Assembly: GCA_020846875.1 (NCBI GenBank)
Contig: JADLDB010000009.1
Span: forward strand, 1-64,000
Direction: 5' to 3'
DNA: 64,000 bases
Source: Myxococcales bacterium
GTDB lineage: Bacteria > Myxococcota > Myxococcia > Myxococcales > Myxococcaceae
Below the pieces are notes generated by a model. It was given only the letters and a program-made list of their open reading frames with translations, was not told the origin of the DNA and ran no database searches. This document shows, in pieces, positions 33,199-42,745 of this stretch. Positions within the stretch are counted from its first letter, which is position 1. The number at the start of each line of letters is the position of its first letter. The translations under genes were made by a program, and so were the position numbers.

Positions 33199-35276
33199 CA
33201 CCCCTCCGGCTTCGGAGGCGCCAGCGGCACCTCCTTGATGCCCCGGGGCGTGATGTTGAGGAAGAAGAGGTCGCGCCTGGCCTCGCGGTGATCGTCGAAG
33301 GAGATGGTGGTGGTGGCGCCCTCGAAGCCCTTGAGCAGCGACAGCTTCTCGCGGAACACCGGCCGGGACGACGGCTGGGCCTTCTCCACCACGTTGCGGA
33401 CGATGGCGCCGGTGTCGTAGCCCACCACGTCCAACAGGGTGATGGTGGCGTCGCGGTGCGCCTCGCGGAAGGCCTTCACGAAGCTCTTCGTGCCCTGGCG
33501 ATCGCTGCCCTCGAAGAAGGTGTCCACGAAGACGCTGCACAGCACGTACTTCCCGCCGCGCTCGATGAGCATGGGTTCGCCGGAGCTGCCCCTGGGCGAA
33601 GACCAGGTGGACGGCCCGAGCAGCGTCACCGTCTTCAACTTCGTCTTGCCGGTGGTCTTCTGGATCCGCTCCAGGTCCTTCTTGTCGCAGGCGTTGGTGA
33701 TGATGTCCTCCACCGCCAGCGCGGGCGACACCAGGGACACCTGCTGCCACGAGTCGGGGATGAGCAGCGCCTCGAAGTCGATCACCGGCTCCAGCCTCGC
33801 CCTCATCTTGTCGATCGCCTTGCGGCGACGGAACTCGTCGGTCTCCTTCTCGCGGATCTCGCGCAACTGCTCGATGTAGTCGTAGCGATCCTCGAGGTAG
33901 TAGCGGCCGACCAGCTTCTGGGCTTCCTCGGTGAAGGTCTTCTGGTCGTGGTCGTAGCTCTCCACGCCGCGGATCTCTCCGCCGCGCTTCTGGATCGCGT
34001 CCCAGAACTCGTTGGTCAGCTCCACGCCGAAGGGGGTGTTCGGGTAGAGCACCGCGAAGGACTTGAAGCCCAGGGTGCCCACCGCGTACTCGGCCAGGGC
34101 CTGGGCCTGCTGGGAGTTGGTGACCATGGTGCGGAAGACGTACGGGCCGATGTCCGTCACCTGCGGGGCGCGGGACATGGTGAGGAGCGGCACCTGCAGC
34201 TCTTCGGCGACCAGCGCGGCGCGGCGGGCGTCGTCGGTGAGCAGGGGGCCGACGATGGCGATCACCCCTTCGTCCAGCGCCAGCTCCTCCACCAGCTTGC
34301 CGGTGAGCGCCGGGTCGCCCTGGCTGTCCTTCACCACCAGCTCCACCTCGCTGCCCTTCATGGCCAACTGCAGCCCGCGCAGCGCCGCCTTGCCGAAGTT
34401 CTCGTACTTGCCGCTTAAGGGGAGCAGCGCGCCGATGGCCCTGGGGCGAACCGCGGCGCGCCGGGACACGCGGGCCTTGAGCGCCTGCGCCTCCTTCGTC
34501 CAGGGGGAGGCGGGCGCCTTCTCGATCAGCGCGTCGAGGCGCTCCTCGAGGCGGGGGAGGTCGCGCAGGTGGTAGTACACGCGAGCCAGCTTGAAGGTGA
34601 GCAGCGGCCAGGCGGGGTTCGACGCCGACAGCCCCTCCCAGGCCTCGGCGATGGAGCGGAAGTCGGTCCGCGTCTCCACCACCACCTCGAGCTCGTCGAG
34701 GGCCGTCTTCGTTTCCTCCGGCGTGGCGGCGGCGTCCACCTTCTTGAGCGCCAGGCGCAGGGCTTCGCTGAACTGCTGGGTGGCGGCGGAGGCGCGCGCG
34801 AGGCCCTCTTCGGCGAGGCGGCGATCTTCCCCCTGCAGGCGCTCCACCAGGCTGGAGAGCGTCTGGTACGCGTCGCGCCAGGCTTTCAGCTCCACCGCGG
34901 CGAGCCCCGCCTTGAGGCGCGCGTCGTCGGCCTTCGCGTGCAGCGGGTTCTCGAAGACCAGCTCGTTGAGGCTCTTGCGGGCCTGCACGTAGTCGCCTTC
35001 CTCGAAGGCCAGCACGCCGGCACGGTACAGCGCGTCCTGTCCGGCGGTGGACTCGGGGTACGTCTTGCGCACCAGCAGCAGGGCCTCGATGCCCGCCTTG
35101 CGGCCCTTCGTGTCGGCGACGTTGATGGCGGCGGCCAGCGCCTTGTCGGCGTCGGGGTTCACCTTCGCCTCGATGCGCGGGACGTTTCCGGGGCCGGTCC
35201 CGGTGGAGGGGCGCGGGCAGGCGCTCAGGGCCAGGGCGAGGACGGCGAGCAGCGGGCGCGACATGGCGGGCGACAT
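33198..35276 (-). CDS. LpoA-like lipoprotein: TPR region plus periplasmic-binding-protein fold
   Basis: The 692-residue lipoprotein (signal with Cys in LALALSACPRPS) starts at ATG 35276, with AGGAGG six bases upstream. Residues 40-300 are TPR-like (AALLLVRKTYPESTAGQDAL type units, LYRAGVLAFEEGDYVQARKS); residues about 310-690 are a type I periplasmic-binding fold (IGALLPLSGKYENFGKAALR; VIAIVGPLLTDDARRAALVA; VPLLTMSRAPQVTDIGPYVF). This TPR plus LppC-like order is that of the penicillin-binding-protein activator LpoA. It probably activates a peptidoglycan synthase at the outer membrane. The downstream coupled WD40 lipoprotein may be part of the same complex. Confidence 0.85.
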   Translation of the reverse strand: MSPAMSRPLLAVLALALSACPRPSTGTGPGNVPRIEAKVNPDADKALAAAINVADTKGRKAGIEALLLVRKTYPESTAGQDALYRAGVLAFEEGDYVQARKSLNELVFENPLHAKADDARLKAGLAAVELKAWRDAYQTLSSLVERLQGEDRRLAEEGLARASAATQQFSEALRLALKKVDAAATPEETKTALDELEVVVETRTDFRSIAEAWEGLSASNPAWPLLTFKLARVYYHLRDLPRLEERLDALIEKAPASPWTKEAQALKARVSRRAAVRPRAIGALLPLSGKYENFGKAALRGLQLAMKGSEVELVVKDSQGDPALTGKLVEELALDEGVIAIVGPLLTDDARRAALVAEELQVPLLTMSRAPQVTDIGPYVFRTMVTNSQQAQALAEYAVGTLGFKSFAVLYPNTPFGVELTNEFWDAIQKRGGEIRGVESYDHDQKTFTEEAQKLVGRYYLEDRYDYIEQLREIREKETDEFRRRKAIDKMRARLEPVIDFEALLIPDSWQQVSLVSPALAVEDIITNACDKKDLERIQKTTGKTKLKTVTLLGPSTWSSPRGSSGEPMLIERGGKYVLCSVFVDTFFEGSDRQGTKSFVKAFREAHRDATITLLDVVGYDTGAIVRNVVEKAQPSSRPVFREKLSLLKGFEGATTTISFDDHREARRDLFFLNITPRGIKEVPLAPPKPEG

Positions 35277-35406
35277 AGCAGACCTCCTGAGGGGCCAAGG
35301 CCTGTTTCCTTCAGGCCACGGCGGCGCGGCGGCAGAGCCTCGGCGCGCGGTCCGCGGGCCGCGCAGGGGGCTGGCTGGGGAAGGGAAATGCTGGGCTCGT
35401 GCCAGG

Positions 35407-36543
35407 TCAGCCCAGCCGCTCCAGCACCGCGTCCACGTCGGCTTCGTCCTGATAAGGCCCGAAGCCAAACCGCAGGCGATCGTCGCGCGCGTCGGTGATG
35501 GCGCGCTTCTTCATCAGCGCCTCGGACAAGGCCTTCGCTTCGGGTGTGCGGAAGGTGAGGAACTGGCCGCGGCGATCCTCCTCGGGGACGACGAGCTGCT
35601 CCGGGGAGATGGGGCCGCGCTCGAGTCCACCCAGGAAGCGCCGCTGCAGCGCGTGGGCGTGCGCGCGTGTCTTCGCGGTGCTGAGGCCCTGCGCCTGTCT
35701 CCAGCGCAGCGCGGCCTTCAGCCGGTAGAGGCCAGAGGGATCGAACGTGGCTCCGAAGAAGCGCGCGCCGCCCTCGGCATAGGGCACCCGCCCGGCCTGC
35801 TCCTCCTGCAGCGCGCCGAAGGCGGCGAACCACCCGGTGTTGCGCGGGCGCAGCGCTCCAGCGGAGCCGGGCACGTGAAGGAAGCAGGCACCTTCCCCCG
35901 CCATCGCGTACTTGTAGCCACCGGCCAGGTAGAAGGCGCGGCCGGCGAGCCCCGAGAGGTCCGTCGGCACAGCGCAGAAGCCGTGGTACCCGTCGAGGCA
36001 TACCAGCGCGTCTGAAGGCAGCGCCTGGGCGAGCGCCGTCACCTCCGGCACGATGAAGCCAGAGTTGAAGAAGACGTGGCTGAAGAAGACGAGGTGCGGC
36101 TTTCCCTTCGCGGCCGCGGCGAGGAGGCGCTCGGGGAACGTCGGGAACGGCTCGACCGCTACCCGCTCGATGGAGACGAGCCCCTCCTCCTCCAGCCGGC
36201 GCGTCTGGCGCTCGAAGGAGTGGAACTCCGAGTCGGTGGTGAGGAGGCGCGGGCGGTCCGGAAGACAGGACAACAGCCGCACCACCAGCTCGTGGGTGTT
36301 GGGCGCGAAGACGAGCGAGCCGGGGGAAGGCAGCCGCAGCTCCGCGGCCACCTGGCGCTGCACCTCGGGGATGAGCGCGCCGAAGAGGTGTTCCCACTTC
36401 TCGTCCGCCCACCTCGCCGCGTCCAGCCACGCCTGCTGCTGCGCCTCGAACGTCACGTCCGGCCACGGGTGGTGGCTGTGGGCTGCGAAGTGCAGGCGGC
36501 CTTTCTCCGCGTCGAGGAAGCGGCGGAAGTGGGACTTCAGCAT
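35407..36543 (-). CDS. class V aminotransferase / kynureninase-like PLP enzyme
   Basis: The 378-residue protein has a class V PLP fold. The N-terminal part keeps the YFAAHSHHPWP-type start seen in kynureninase-like enzymes (GRLHFAAHSHHPWPDVTFEA). The cofactor Lys is in FYLAGGYKYAMAGEG, and substrate/PLP contacts are probably in FFSHVFFNSGFIVPE and VCLDGYHGFCAVP. The exact substrate is not deducible. It stands alone: the gap to the LpoA-like gene is 130 bp, and the upstream side is a gap with a possible broken small gene. Confidence 0.85.
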   Translation of the reverse strand: MLKSHFRRFLDAEKGRLHFAAHSHHPWPDVTFEAQQQAWLDAARWADEKWEHLFGALIPEVQRQVAAELRLPSPGSLVFAPNTHELVVRLLSCLPDRPRLLTTDSEFHSFERQTRRLEEEGLVSIERVAVEPFPTFPERLLAAAAKGKPHLVFFSHVFFNSGFIVPEVTALAQALPSDALVCLDGYHGFCAVPTDLSGLAGRAFYLAGGYKYAMAGEGACFLHVPGSAGALRPRNTGWFAAFGALQEEQAGRVPYAEGGARFFGATFDPSGLYRLKAALRWRQAQGLSTAKTRAHAHALQRRFLGGLERGPISPEQLVVPEEDRRGQFLTFRTPEAKALSEALMKKRAITDARDDRLRFGFGPYQDEADVDAVLERLG

Positions 36544-36563
36544 GGCGCGTGCGTAGCACGTCG

Positions 36564-36803
36564 TTGCGCCGCATTCCCGCGCGTGCCACGAAGCGGTGGG
36601 TGCTCGCCCTCCCGCTCGCGCTCGCCGTCGCCGCGGCCCCCTGCTCTTCCTGCTGGAGACGGTAGCCGCGAAGAGCGCCACCTTCGTCCGCCCCGGCGCC
36701 GACGAAAGTCATCCAGTACACGCTGGAAGGCGACACGCTGACCGGCACCTTCACCGCGAAGGGCCAGGCGCGCGCGAGGTGCGTGCTGCAGCGGGTCCGG
36801 TAG
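36564..36803 (+). pseudogene. possible broken small secreted-protein gene
   Basis: One frame starting at TTG 36564 reads a signal-like segment (RRIPARATKRWVLALPLALA, then VAAAPCSSC), then a TAG stop at 36663-36665. The same frame goes on, without another stop, through SAPAPTKVIQYTLEGDTLTG and then TFTAKGQARARCVLQRVR to a TAG at 36801. The downstream part looks like real protein and the upstream part like a signal peptide, so an in-frame stop may have split one small gene. The evidence is thin: short length, no Shine-Dalgarno sequence, and it could be chance. Confidence 0.3.
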
Positions 36804-36840
36804 TCTGCTCCCAGGCCGGTTCTGCTACGCTCTTTTTGCG

Positions 36841-37071
36841 ATGGAACCGGAGAACCTCACCGTCCGCCTGCTTCAGGAGATTCGGGACGAGATCCGTCGC
36901 TCGTCGGAGCGGAGCGACGAGCGCTTCGCCAAGATGGACGAGCGCTTCGAGAAGATGGACCGGCGCTTCGAGGTCATCGAAACCACGCTGCGAGACCTCG
37001 CCCAGCAGATGGTCATGCTCGAGGATCACGAGCGCCGGCTCTCAGACCTCGAGAAGCGCGGGCCGCACTGA
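36841..37071 (+). CDS. small coiled-coil protein
   Basis: The 76-residue protein is a charged helical coiled coil. The heptads MDERFEKMDRRFEV repeat the preceding RFAKMDERFE, so an internal duplication of about seven residues is visible. No signal peptide and no family. Such proteins are common in myxobacteria as small oligomeric adaptors. It converges on hypF with a 26-bp gap. Confidence 0.55.
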   Translation: MEPENLTVRLLQEIRDEIRRSSERSDERFAKMDERFEKMDRRFEVIETTLRDLAQQMVMLEDHERRLSDLEKRGPH

Positions 37072-37097
37072 CACTGGTTAAGCTCCCCTGGCGCGGC

Positions 37098-39341
37098 TCA
37101 GCCGCCCACGGTGCGGGCCGCGATCCACGCCTGGCCCAGGCTCAGGCCGCCGTCGTTGGCCGGCACCGCGCGGGGCCAAAGCACCTCGACGCCGTGACGC
37201 GAGAAGCCCGCCACCAGCGCCTGCGTCAGCACCCGGTTCATCACGCAGCCGCCGCCCAGCGCCACCACCCCGCTGGACCGCGCCTTCACCGCCGGCAGCG
37301 CCCACTCCACCAGCGCCGCGGCGAGGGTGCCGTGGAAGACGCCGGCGCCGTCCGGCGGGGGCCGGCCCAGCAGCGCGTCCAGCAGCGGCAGCACGTCCAG
37401 CACGCCGTCGTTGAGCCGCCACGCGCCCTCCAGCACCTTCGGCTCGCGCACCAGCGACTCCAGCACCATCGGCGCCTCGCCCTCGTAGCTGGCGGACAGC
37501 CGCACGCCCAAAAGCCCGCAGGCCGCGTCGAAGAGCCGCCCGCAGGAACTCGTCCACGGGCTGCGCACGCCGCGCTTCACCATCTCCACGAAGGCGGGCG
37601 TCACCCCCAGCGCGCCGAAGCGCCGCATCACCTCGTCGCCGCGCCCCAGCTCCACAAGCGCCGCCACCGCCATCCGCCACGGCTGCCGCGCCGCCACGTC
37701 TCCGCCCGGCTGCCTCAGGGGCCGCAGGTGCCCCAGCCGCTCGAAGCGCGCGCCGTCCACCGCCAACAGCTCTCCGCCCCACGCCTCGCCTCCCGGGCCC
37801 AGCCCGAAGCCGTCCAGCGCCAGCCCCACCACCGGCGTGTCCACCCGGTGTTCGGCCAGCACCGCGGCGAGGTGCGCGTGGTGGTGCTGCACGGGGATGA
37901 GCGGCAGCCCCAGCGACTCGGCCAGGCGCGTGGAGTGGAAGTCGGGGTGGAGATCGTGCGCCACCGCCACCGGCGTCACCTCCAGCGTCTTCGTCAGGTG
38001 CCGCACCGTGTCCCCGAGGAAGCGCACGGTGGGGGCGTTGTCCAGGTCCCCCACGTGCTGGCTGACGAAGGCCTCGCGGCCCCGCGTCAGGCAGACGGTG
38101 TTCTTGAGGAAGGCCCCCACCGCCAGCACCGGCGGCGCCTCCCGTGAGAGCCTCACCGGCTCCGGCACGTAGCCGCGCGCCCGGCGGATGAAGGTGGGCA
38201 CGCCGCCCACCACCCGCGTCACCGAGTCGTCCGCGCGGACCAGGATGTCGCGATCGTGCGTCACCACCTCGTCGGCGATGCCCGAGAGGCGCTGGTGGGC
38301 TTCCTCGTTGCCGATCACCAGCGGCTCGCCGCCCGGGTTGGCCGAGGTCATCACCAGCGCCACCTCGCACGGCGCGTCCAGCCAGGCGGTGCCAGGAGGT
38401 CGCCCCAGCCACTCGTGGAACAGCAGCACCTGCAGCGGCGTGTACGGCAGCATCACCCCCAGGGACGAGAGCTCCGGCGCGAGGTCCCGCGCGAGGTTGT
38501 CCGTGCGCTCCAGCAGCACGATGGGCCTCTTCACCCCCTCGAGCAGCTTCGCCTCGGCCTCTCCCACCTTCCCCAGCGTTCGCGCGCTCGCCACGTTCAG
38601 CGCCATCACCGCGAAGGGCTTGGTGTCCCGGTGCTTTCGGCGGCGCAGCTCGGTCACCGCGCGCGCGTCGTGCGCGTCGCAGGCCAGGTGGAAGCCGCCC
38701 AGCCCTTTGAGCGCGACGATCTTCCCCGCCTTGAGCAGCGCCACCACCTCTTCGAGCGGGTGCGACAGCCGTGGCCCGCACACCGGGCAGGCGATGGGCT
38801 GGGCGTGGAAGCGGCGATCGAGCGGATCGCGGTACTCCCGCTCGCAGTCCGCGCACATCGGGAAGTCGGCCATCGACGTCTGGGGCCGGTCGTAGGGCAG
38901 CGAGTGGGTAATGGTGAAGCGCGGGCCGCAGTGGGTGCAGGACAGGAACGGGTACCGGTAGCGGCGGCCGTGGGGATCGAGCAGCTCCTCCACGCAGGCC
39001 CGGCAGACCGCCGCGTCCGGGCCGATGGCCACCGTGGCCCTGCCGGCGCGCGCGCTGGAGTCGATGGAGAAGCCGTCCTCCTCCGACACCACCTCGCAGC
39101 GCTGCTCCTCCACTGCGTCGATGCGGGCCAGGGGCGGCGCCTCGCGCGAGAGAAGGCTGACGAAGGCCTCGGTGGCGGCCCCCTGCACCTCGAGGATCAC
39201 CCCCTGCTCGTCGTTGCGCACCCAGCCGGTGAGCCCGAAGCGCTGGGCCAGCCCGTACACGTGGGGACGAAAGCCGACTCCCTGCACCAGGCCCCGCACG
39301 CGCACCCGCACCCGGGAGACGCCGGCGCCTTCCGCCTTCAC
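37098..39341 (-). CDS. hypF: [NiFe] hydrogenase maturation carbamoyltransferase HypF
   Basis: HypF makes the thiocarbamate that HypE converts to the cyanide ligands of [NiFe] hydrogenase. The 747-residue protein shows all parts: an N-terminal acylphosphatase domain ([20 protein letters not shown]), two Cys4 zinc-finger units ([20 protein letters not shown] then CTHCG, and [20 protein letters not shown] then ACPVCG), a YrdC-like domain, and a Kae1-like C-terminal domain ([18 protein letters not shown]). The GTG start overlaps the hypB stop (GTGA). It is the second gene of a hypB-hypF pair; hydrogenase structural and other hyp genes are not in the window. Confidence 0.96.
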   Translation of the reverse strand: MKAEGAGVSRVRVRVRGLVQGVGFRPHVYGLAQRFGLTGWVRNDEQGVILEVQGAATEAFVSLLSREAPPLARIDAVEEQRCEVVSEEDGFSIDSSARAGRATVAIGPDAAVCRACVEELLDPHGRRYRYPFLSCTHCGPRFTITHSLPYDRPQTSMADFPMCADCEREYRDPLDRRFHAQPIACPVCGPRLSHPLEEVVALLKAGKIVALKGLGGFHLACDAHDARAVTELRRRKHRDTKPFAVMALNVASARTLGKVGEAEAKLLEGVKRPIVLLERTDNLARDLAPELSSLGVMLPYTPLQVLLFHEWLGRPPGTAWLDAPCEVALVMTSANPGGEPLVIGNEEAHQRLSGIADEVVTHDRDILVRADDSVTRVVGGVPTFIRRARGYVPEPVRLSREAPPVLAVGAFLKNTVCLTRGREAFVSQHVGDLDNAPTVRFLGDTVRHLTKTLEVTPVAVAHDLHPDFHSTRLAESLGLPLIPVQHHHAHLAAVLAEHRVDTPVVGLALDGFGLGPGGEAWGGELLAVDGARFERLGHLRPLRQPGGDVAARQPWRMAVAALVELGRGDEVMRRFGALGVTPAFVEMVKRGVRSPWTSSCGRLFDAACGLLGVRLSASYEGEAPMVLESLVREPKVLEGAWRLNDGVLDVLPLLDALLGRPPPDGAGVFHGTLAAALVEWALPAVKARSSGVVALGGGCVMNRVLTQALVAGFSRHGVEVLWPRAVPANDGGLSLGQAWIAARTVGG

Positions 39342-40150
39342 GCCCGGACCTCTCCCGCCGCCTTCGGCCGGTGCGCCTCGAGCCACCCCAGCCAGGCCGC
39401 GAAGCCCTCCCCGGTGCGCGCCGAGACGATCAACACCTGCACGTCGTGGTTCACCCGCCGCAGGTTCCGCTCCAGCGCTCCCACCTCGAAGTCGAGGTGC
39501 GGCAGGAGGTCGGCCTTGTTCACCAGCACCAGGTCCGCCGCCGCGAACATGTCGGGGTACTTGAGCGGCTTGTCCTCGCCCTCCGTCACGCTGATCACCA
39601 CCACCTTCTGCGCCTCGCCCAGGTCGAAGCCCGCGGGGCAGACCAGGTTGCCCACGTTCTCCACGAAGAGGACGCCGCCCTTCGGCGCCGGCAGCGTGGT
39701 GAGCGCACGGTCGATCATCGTCGCGTCCAGGTGGCAACCCTTGCCGGTGTTCACCTGCAGCGCGGGCACGCCGGTGTCGCGGATTCGATCCGCGTCGATG
39801 GTGGTCTGCTGATCGCCCTCGATGACCGCGAGCGGCAAGCGTCGCCCCAGCTCCTTCAGCGTGCGCACCAGCAGCGTCGTCTTCCCCGAGCCGGGGCCAG
39901 ACATCAGGTTCACCACGAAGGTGCCGCTCTGCTCGAAGCGTCGCCGGTTCCTCGCCGCCTGCTCGTCGTTGCGGGACAGAATGTCGCGCTCCACCTTCAC
40001 CCGGCGCGCGGCCTCGTCCTCATGGGCGTGGCCGTGGACGTGCGCGTGCTCCGCGCCCTCGCCGTGGGAATGGCGCACCACCGCCCCGTCCGCGAGCGCG
40101 TGTTCATGCTCGGCACCGTCAGGCTTTCCGCATCCGCAGACACCGCACAT
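39338..40150 (-). CDS. hypB: hydrogenase nickel incorporation GTPase HypB
   Basis: HypB is a GTPase that helps insert nickel into the hydrogenase large subunit. The 270-residue protein starts [12 protein letters not shown], the high-affinity nickel-site CxxCGCG motif, followed by a His-rich stretch with nine His between 15 and 43 (nickel storage). The G domain has Walker A GPGSGKTT (85-92) and later [20 protein letters not shown] 40150 has AGGAGGT four bases upstream; an upstream in-frame extension lacks support. It is translationally coupled to hypF. dnaJ lies upstream with a 146-bp gap. Confidence 0.96.
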   Translation of the reverse strand: MCGVCGCGKPDGAEHEHALADGAVVRHSHGEGAEHAHVHGHAHEDEAARRVKVERDILSRNDEQAARNRRRFEQSGTFVVNLMSGPGSGKTTLLVRTLKELGRRLPLAVIEGDQQTTIDADRIRDTGVPALQVNTGKGCHLDATMIDRALTTLPAPKGGVLFVENVGNLVCPAGFDLGEAQKVVVISVTEGEDKPLKYPDMFAAADLVLVNKADLLPHLDFEVGALERNLRRVNHDVQVLIVSARTGEGFAAWLGWLEAHRPKAAGEVRA

Positions 40151-40296
40151 GGCACACCTCCTGGGTACGGCCACGGCCACGCGTCCGCCCTTGCAGGCCC
40201 GATGCCGCAGCTCTCGCGGAGGAAGCCCGGCCAGGCCGGCGTCGTCAGGTGGCCCTGGCGCAGGCTTTGCGCGCGGACCTCGCAGCTTCTGCCGGC

Positions 40297-41400
40297 CTAC
40301 TTCTGGGAGAACAGCTCTTTGACCTTGTCGAAGAAGCTCTTGGCGTGGGGGTTGATGTCGGCTCCGGACGACTCGGCGAACTGGCTGAGCAGCTCGCGCT
40401 GCTTGCTGGTGAGGTTCTGCGGGGTCTCCACCACCACGCGCACGTGTTGATCGCCGCGCCCGCTGCCGTGGAGGTGGGGAATGCCCTTGCCCTTCAGGCG
40501 GAAGATCTTCCCCGACTGGGTGCCCTCGGGGACCTTCATCTTCACCATGCCGTCCAGGGTGGGCACCTCGAGCTGCGCGCCCAGCGCCGCCTGCGCGAAG
40601 GAGATCGGCACCTCGCAGAAGACCTCGTACTCCTCTCGGTGGAAGAGCGGGTGCTCCTTCACGTGCACCACCACGTACAGGTCGCCCGACGGCCCGCCGT
40701 TCTCCCCCGGCTCGCCCTCACCCGCCAGCCGCACCCGCGTGCCCGAGTCCACCCCGGGAGGGATCTTCACCGACAGCTCGCTCACCGCGTCCACCGTGCC
40801 GTTGCCCCTGCACGCCTTGCAGGGATCCGACACCACGTGCCCGGAGCCGTTGCACTGGCCGCAGGCGCGCGACACGGCGAAGAAGCCCTGGGTGTAGCGG
40901 ACCTCACCGGCGCCCCCGCAGGTGGGGCAGGTGCGCATCTGCCTGGACTTCGAGCCGGTGCCCTCGCACTCGCCGCAGCGCTTCGGGCGGGGGATCTTCA
41001 CCTGCACCTCGGTACCGAAGGCGGCCTCCTCGAAGGTGAGCTCCAGGTTGTAGCGGAGATCCGCGCCGCGGTTGCGCGCCTGGCGCCGCCGCCCGCCGCC
41101 GAAGATGTCGCCGAAGATCTCTCCGAAGATGTCGTTGATGTTGACGGTGTTGAAGCCGCCGGAGAAGCCTTCGACGCCCTGGTGACCGAAGCGATCATAC
41201 CGGGCGCGCTTGTCCGGATCGGACAGCACCTCGTAGGCCTCGCTGGCCTCCTTGAAGCTCTCTTCGGCCTGCTTGTCGCCGGGGTTGCGATCCGGGTGGT
41301 GCTGCATGGCCAGCTTGCGGAAGGCCTTCTTCAGCCCGTCCGCGTCGGCGTTGCGCTCGACACCCAGCACCTCGTAGTAGTCCCGCTTGGAAGCCGCCAT
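40297..41400 (-). CDS. dnaJ: molecular chaperone DnaJ
   Basis: DnaJ activates DnaK ATPase and delivers substrates. The 367-residue protein has the J domain ([23 protein letters not shown] in [11 protein letters not shown]), a short Gly/Phe segment, four CxxCxGxG zinc motifs ([32 protein letters not shown]) and the C-terminal substrate-binding domain. The G/F linker ([28 protein letters not shown] region) is short and unusual in sequence. The gene is single here, without dnaK or grpE adjacent. ATG 41400 is chosen because it matches the family start. Confidence 0.97.
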   Translation of the reverse strand: MAASKRDYYEVLGVERNADADGLKKAFRKLAMQHHPDRNPGDKQAEESFKEASEAYEVLSDPDKRARYDRFGHQGVEGFSGGFNTVNINDIFGEIFGDIFGGGRRRQARNRGADLRYNLELTFEEAAFGTEVQVKIPRPKRCGECEGTGSKSRQMRTCPTCGGAGEVRYTQGFFAVSRACGQCNGSGHVVSDPCKACRGNGTVDAVSELSVKIPPGVDSGTRVRLAGEGEPGENGGPSGDLYVVVHVKEHPLFHREEYEVFCEVPISFAQAALGAQLEVPTLDGMVKMKVPEGTQSGKIFRLKGKGIPHLHGSGRGDQHVRVVVETPQNLTSKQRELLSQFAESSGADINPHAKSFFDKVKELFSQK

Positions 41401-41463
41401 GGAGCGGCAGCCTCTATAACGCGCGCGGACATGGGGCAATGCACCGCGCAGAAACGCAGCGCT

Positions 41464-41943
41464 TCAGGACGCCCACAGCGCGGGCTTCGCCACCATCGCG
41501 TAGATGATGAACAGCGAGGCGCCGAAGGCCGGGACGCCCAGCGCCAGCCAGACGCGGTTCAACCGGTGGAAGCGCGGGGGCAGCCCAGTGCCGTCCTCCA
41601 GGCACCGGCGGGTGATGCGGCGCAGCTCGAGCTGGATCCACGCCGCGGGCAGCCAGAGCACCAGCGCCGCGACGTACCCGCCGACGCTCCCCAACACCCA
41701 CGGCGTCGTCCACGGCAGCCCGTAGGCCGACACCAGGTAGAGGCCCGTCGCCGGTGAGACGACGCCCGCGGGCACCGTGAAGACCCAGTCGGCCAGCACC
41801 ACCTGGCGCTGCGCCCAGGCCACCACGCGCAGCTCGCCGCTCACGTCGCCGCGGAACTTCCAGAACGCGCTCATCAGCCCGGCGCCGAAGAAGATCGTGG
41901 CGGACACCACGTGCAGCGCCTTCACCACCAAGATCATCGGCAT
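41464..41943 (-). CDS. DUF2269-like integral membrane protein
   Basis: The 159-residue protein has four hydrophobic helices. The first (MILVVKALHVVSATIFFGAG) with a His-Val-x-x-A/S-x-I-x-F pattern and later WLPAAWIQLELRRITRRC match the DUF2269 family of small predicted membrane proteins. Its start overlaps the end of the DoxX-like gene by ten bases, so they form an operon. DUF2269 and DoxX genes are often found together with electron-transfer or redox proteins, but no direct function is known. Confidence 0.75.
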   Translation of the reverse strand: MPMILVVKALHVVSATIFFGAGLMSAFWKFRGDVSGELRVVAWAQRQVVLADWVFTVPAGVVSPATGLYLVSAYGLPWTTPWVLGSVGGYVAALVLWLPAAWIQLELRRITRRCLEDGTGLPPRFHRLNRVWLALGVPAFGASLFIIYAMVAKPALWAS

Positions 41944-42680
41944 CGGCGGAAGACTGCCACGGTGCCGGCGATCACCGGCAGGTTCTTGGTCAGCGGGCCG
42001 AACGGGTGGAACCAGAGCAGCGGATCCTGCCAGCTCACCAGCGCGGGCAGCACGACGAGCGCGGCCACCTGCGCTGCCAGCAGCACGCGCAGCGGCGCGC
42101 CCTCGAGCACCAGCGCCAGCACGCCCGAGACGGCCTGCGCCACCCCCAGCAGCATCAGGAAGAGCGACGCCGACATCGGCACCAGCCCGCTGCCCTCCAC
42201 CACCGCGAGCTCCAGCGGCTGCGGGAAGAGGATCTTCGGGAAGATCCCCTCGGTGATCCACACCAGCGCCATCCCTCCCCGCAGCGTCCAGAGGGCGCGC
42301 GCCGAGAAGCCTTCGCGGCCCAGAAGCCAGGTGGCCACCACCAGCGCGAGGAAGGGGTAGTTCTTGCTCAACACCCCGAAGGGGTGCACCAGCAGCATCG
42401 GCTCCAGGGCCGCGAGGATCACCGTGAAGATCGCGACTGCGCCCACCTGCGCCGCCATCAGCCACCACCGGGGTGGCAGCACCAGGATGATCACCCCCAG
42501 CGCCAGCTCGCCGGCGCAGGTGAGCCACATCAGCCAGTCCGGCAAGCCCAGGCGCGAGAGCCACTCGTGGCCCACGGCGCGGTAGTGCGGGTGAAGGACG
42601 CCCAGCGCGGTGGTGAGCCAGAGGGACGCCGCGCCGCCCTTGAGCCACGCCAGCTCGCCTCGACTGGGGCCAGTCGCCAC
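41934..42680 (-). CDS. DoxX-like membrane protein, internally duplicated
   Basis: The protein of about 248 residues has two DoxX-like halves. The ends of the halves are clearly repeated: LLVHPFGVLSKNYPFLALVV and LWFHPFGPLTKNLPVIAGTV. Each half has about four hydrophobic helices. The start is uncertain: GTG 42680 is used because the frame's earlier GTG at 42764 would overlap the first codons of the divergent ABC transporter gene. The DoxX family has roles in redox or surfactant-related membrane complexes, but the function here is unknown. Coupled to the DUF2269-like gene. Confidence 0.7.
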   Translation of the reverse strand: MATGPSRGELAWLKGGAASLWLTTALGVLHPHYRAVGHEWLSRLGLPDWLMWLTCAGELALGVIILVLPPRWWLMAAQVGAVAIFTVILAALEPMLLVHPFGVLSKNYPFLALVVATWLLGREGFSARALWTLRGGMALVWITEGIFPKILFPQPLELAVVEGSGLVPMSASLFLMLLGVAQAVSGVLALVLEGAPLRVLLAAQVAALVVLPALVSWQDPLLWFHPFGPLTKNLPVIAGTVAVFRRCR

Positions 42681-42745
42681 GGGCAAAGTGAAACACGGCG
42701 TGGTGATCCACGCGAGCGCCCCTATAAGGCCCCGCGGACCTGACG

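Noticed and set aside
36821-36840. T-run TTTTT before the coiled-coil gene as a terminator
   Set aside because: Only five T residues and no convincing stem directly upstream.
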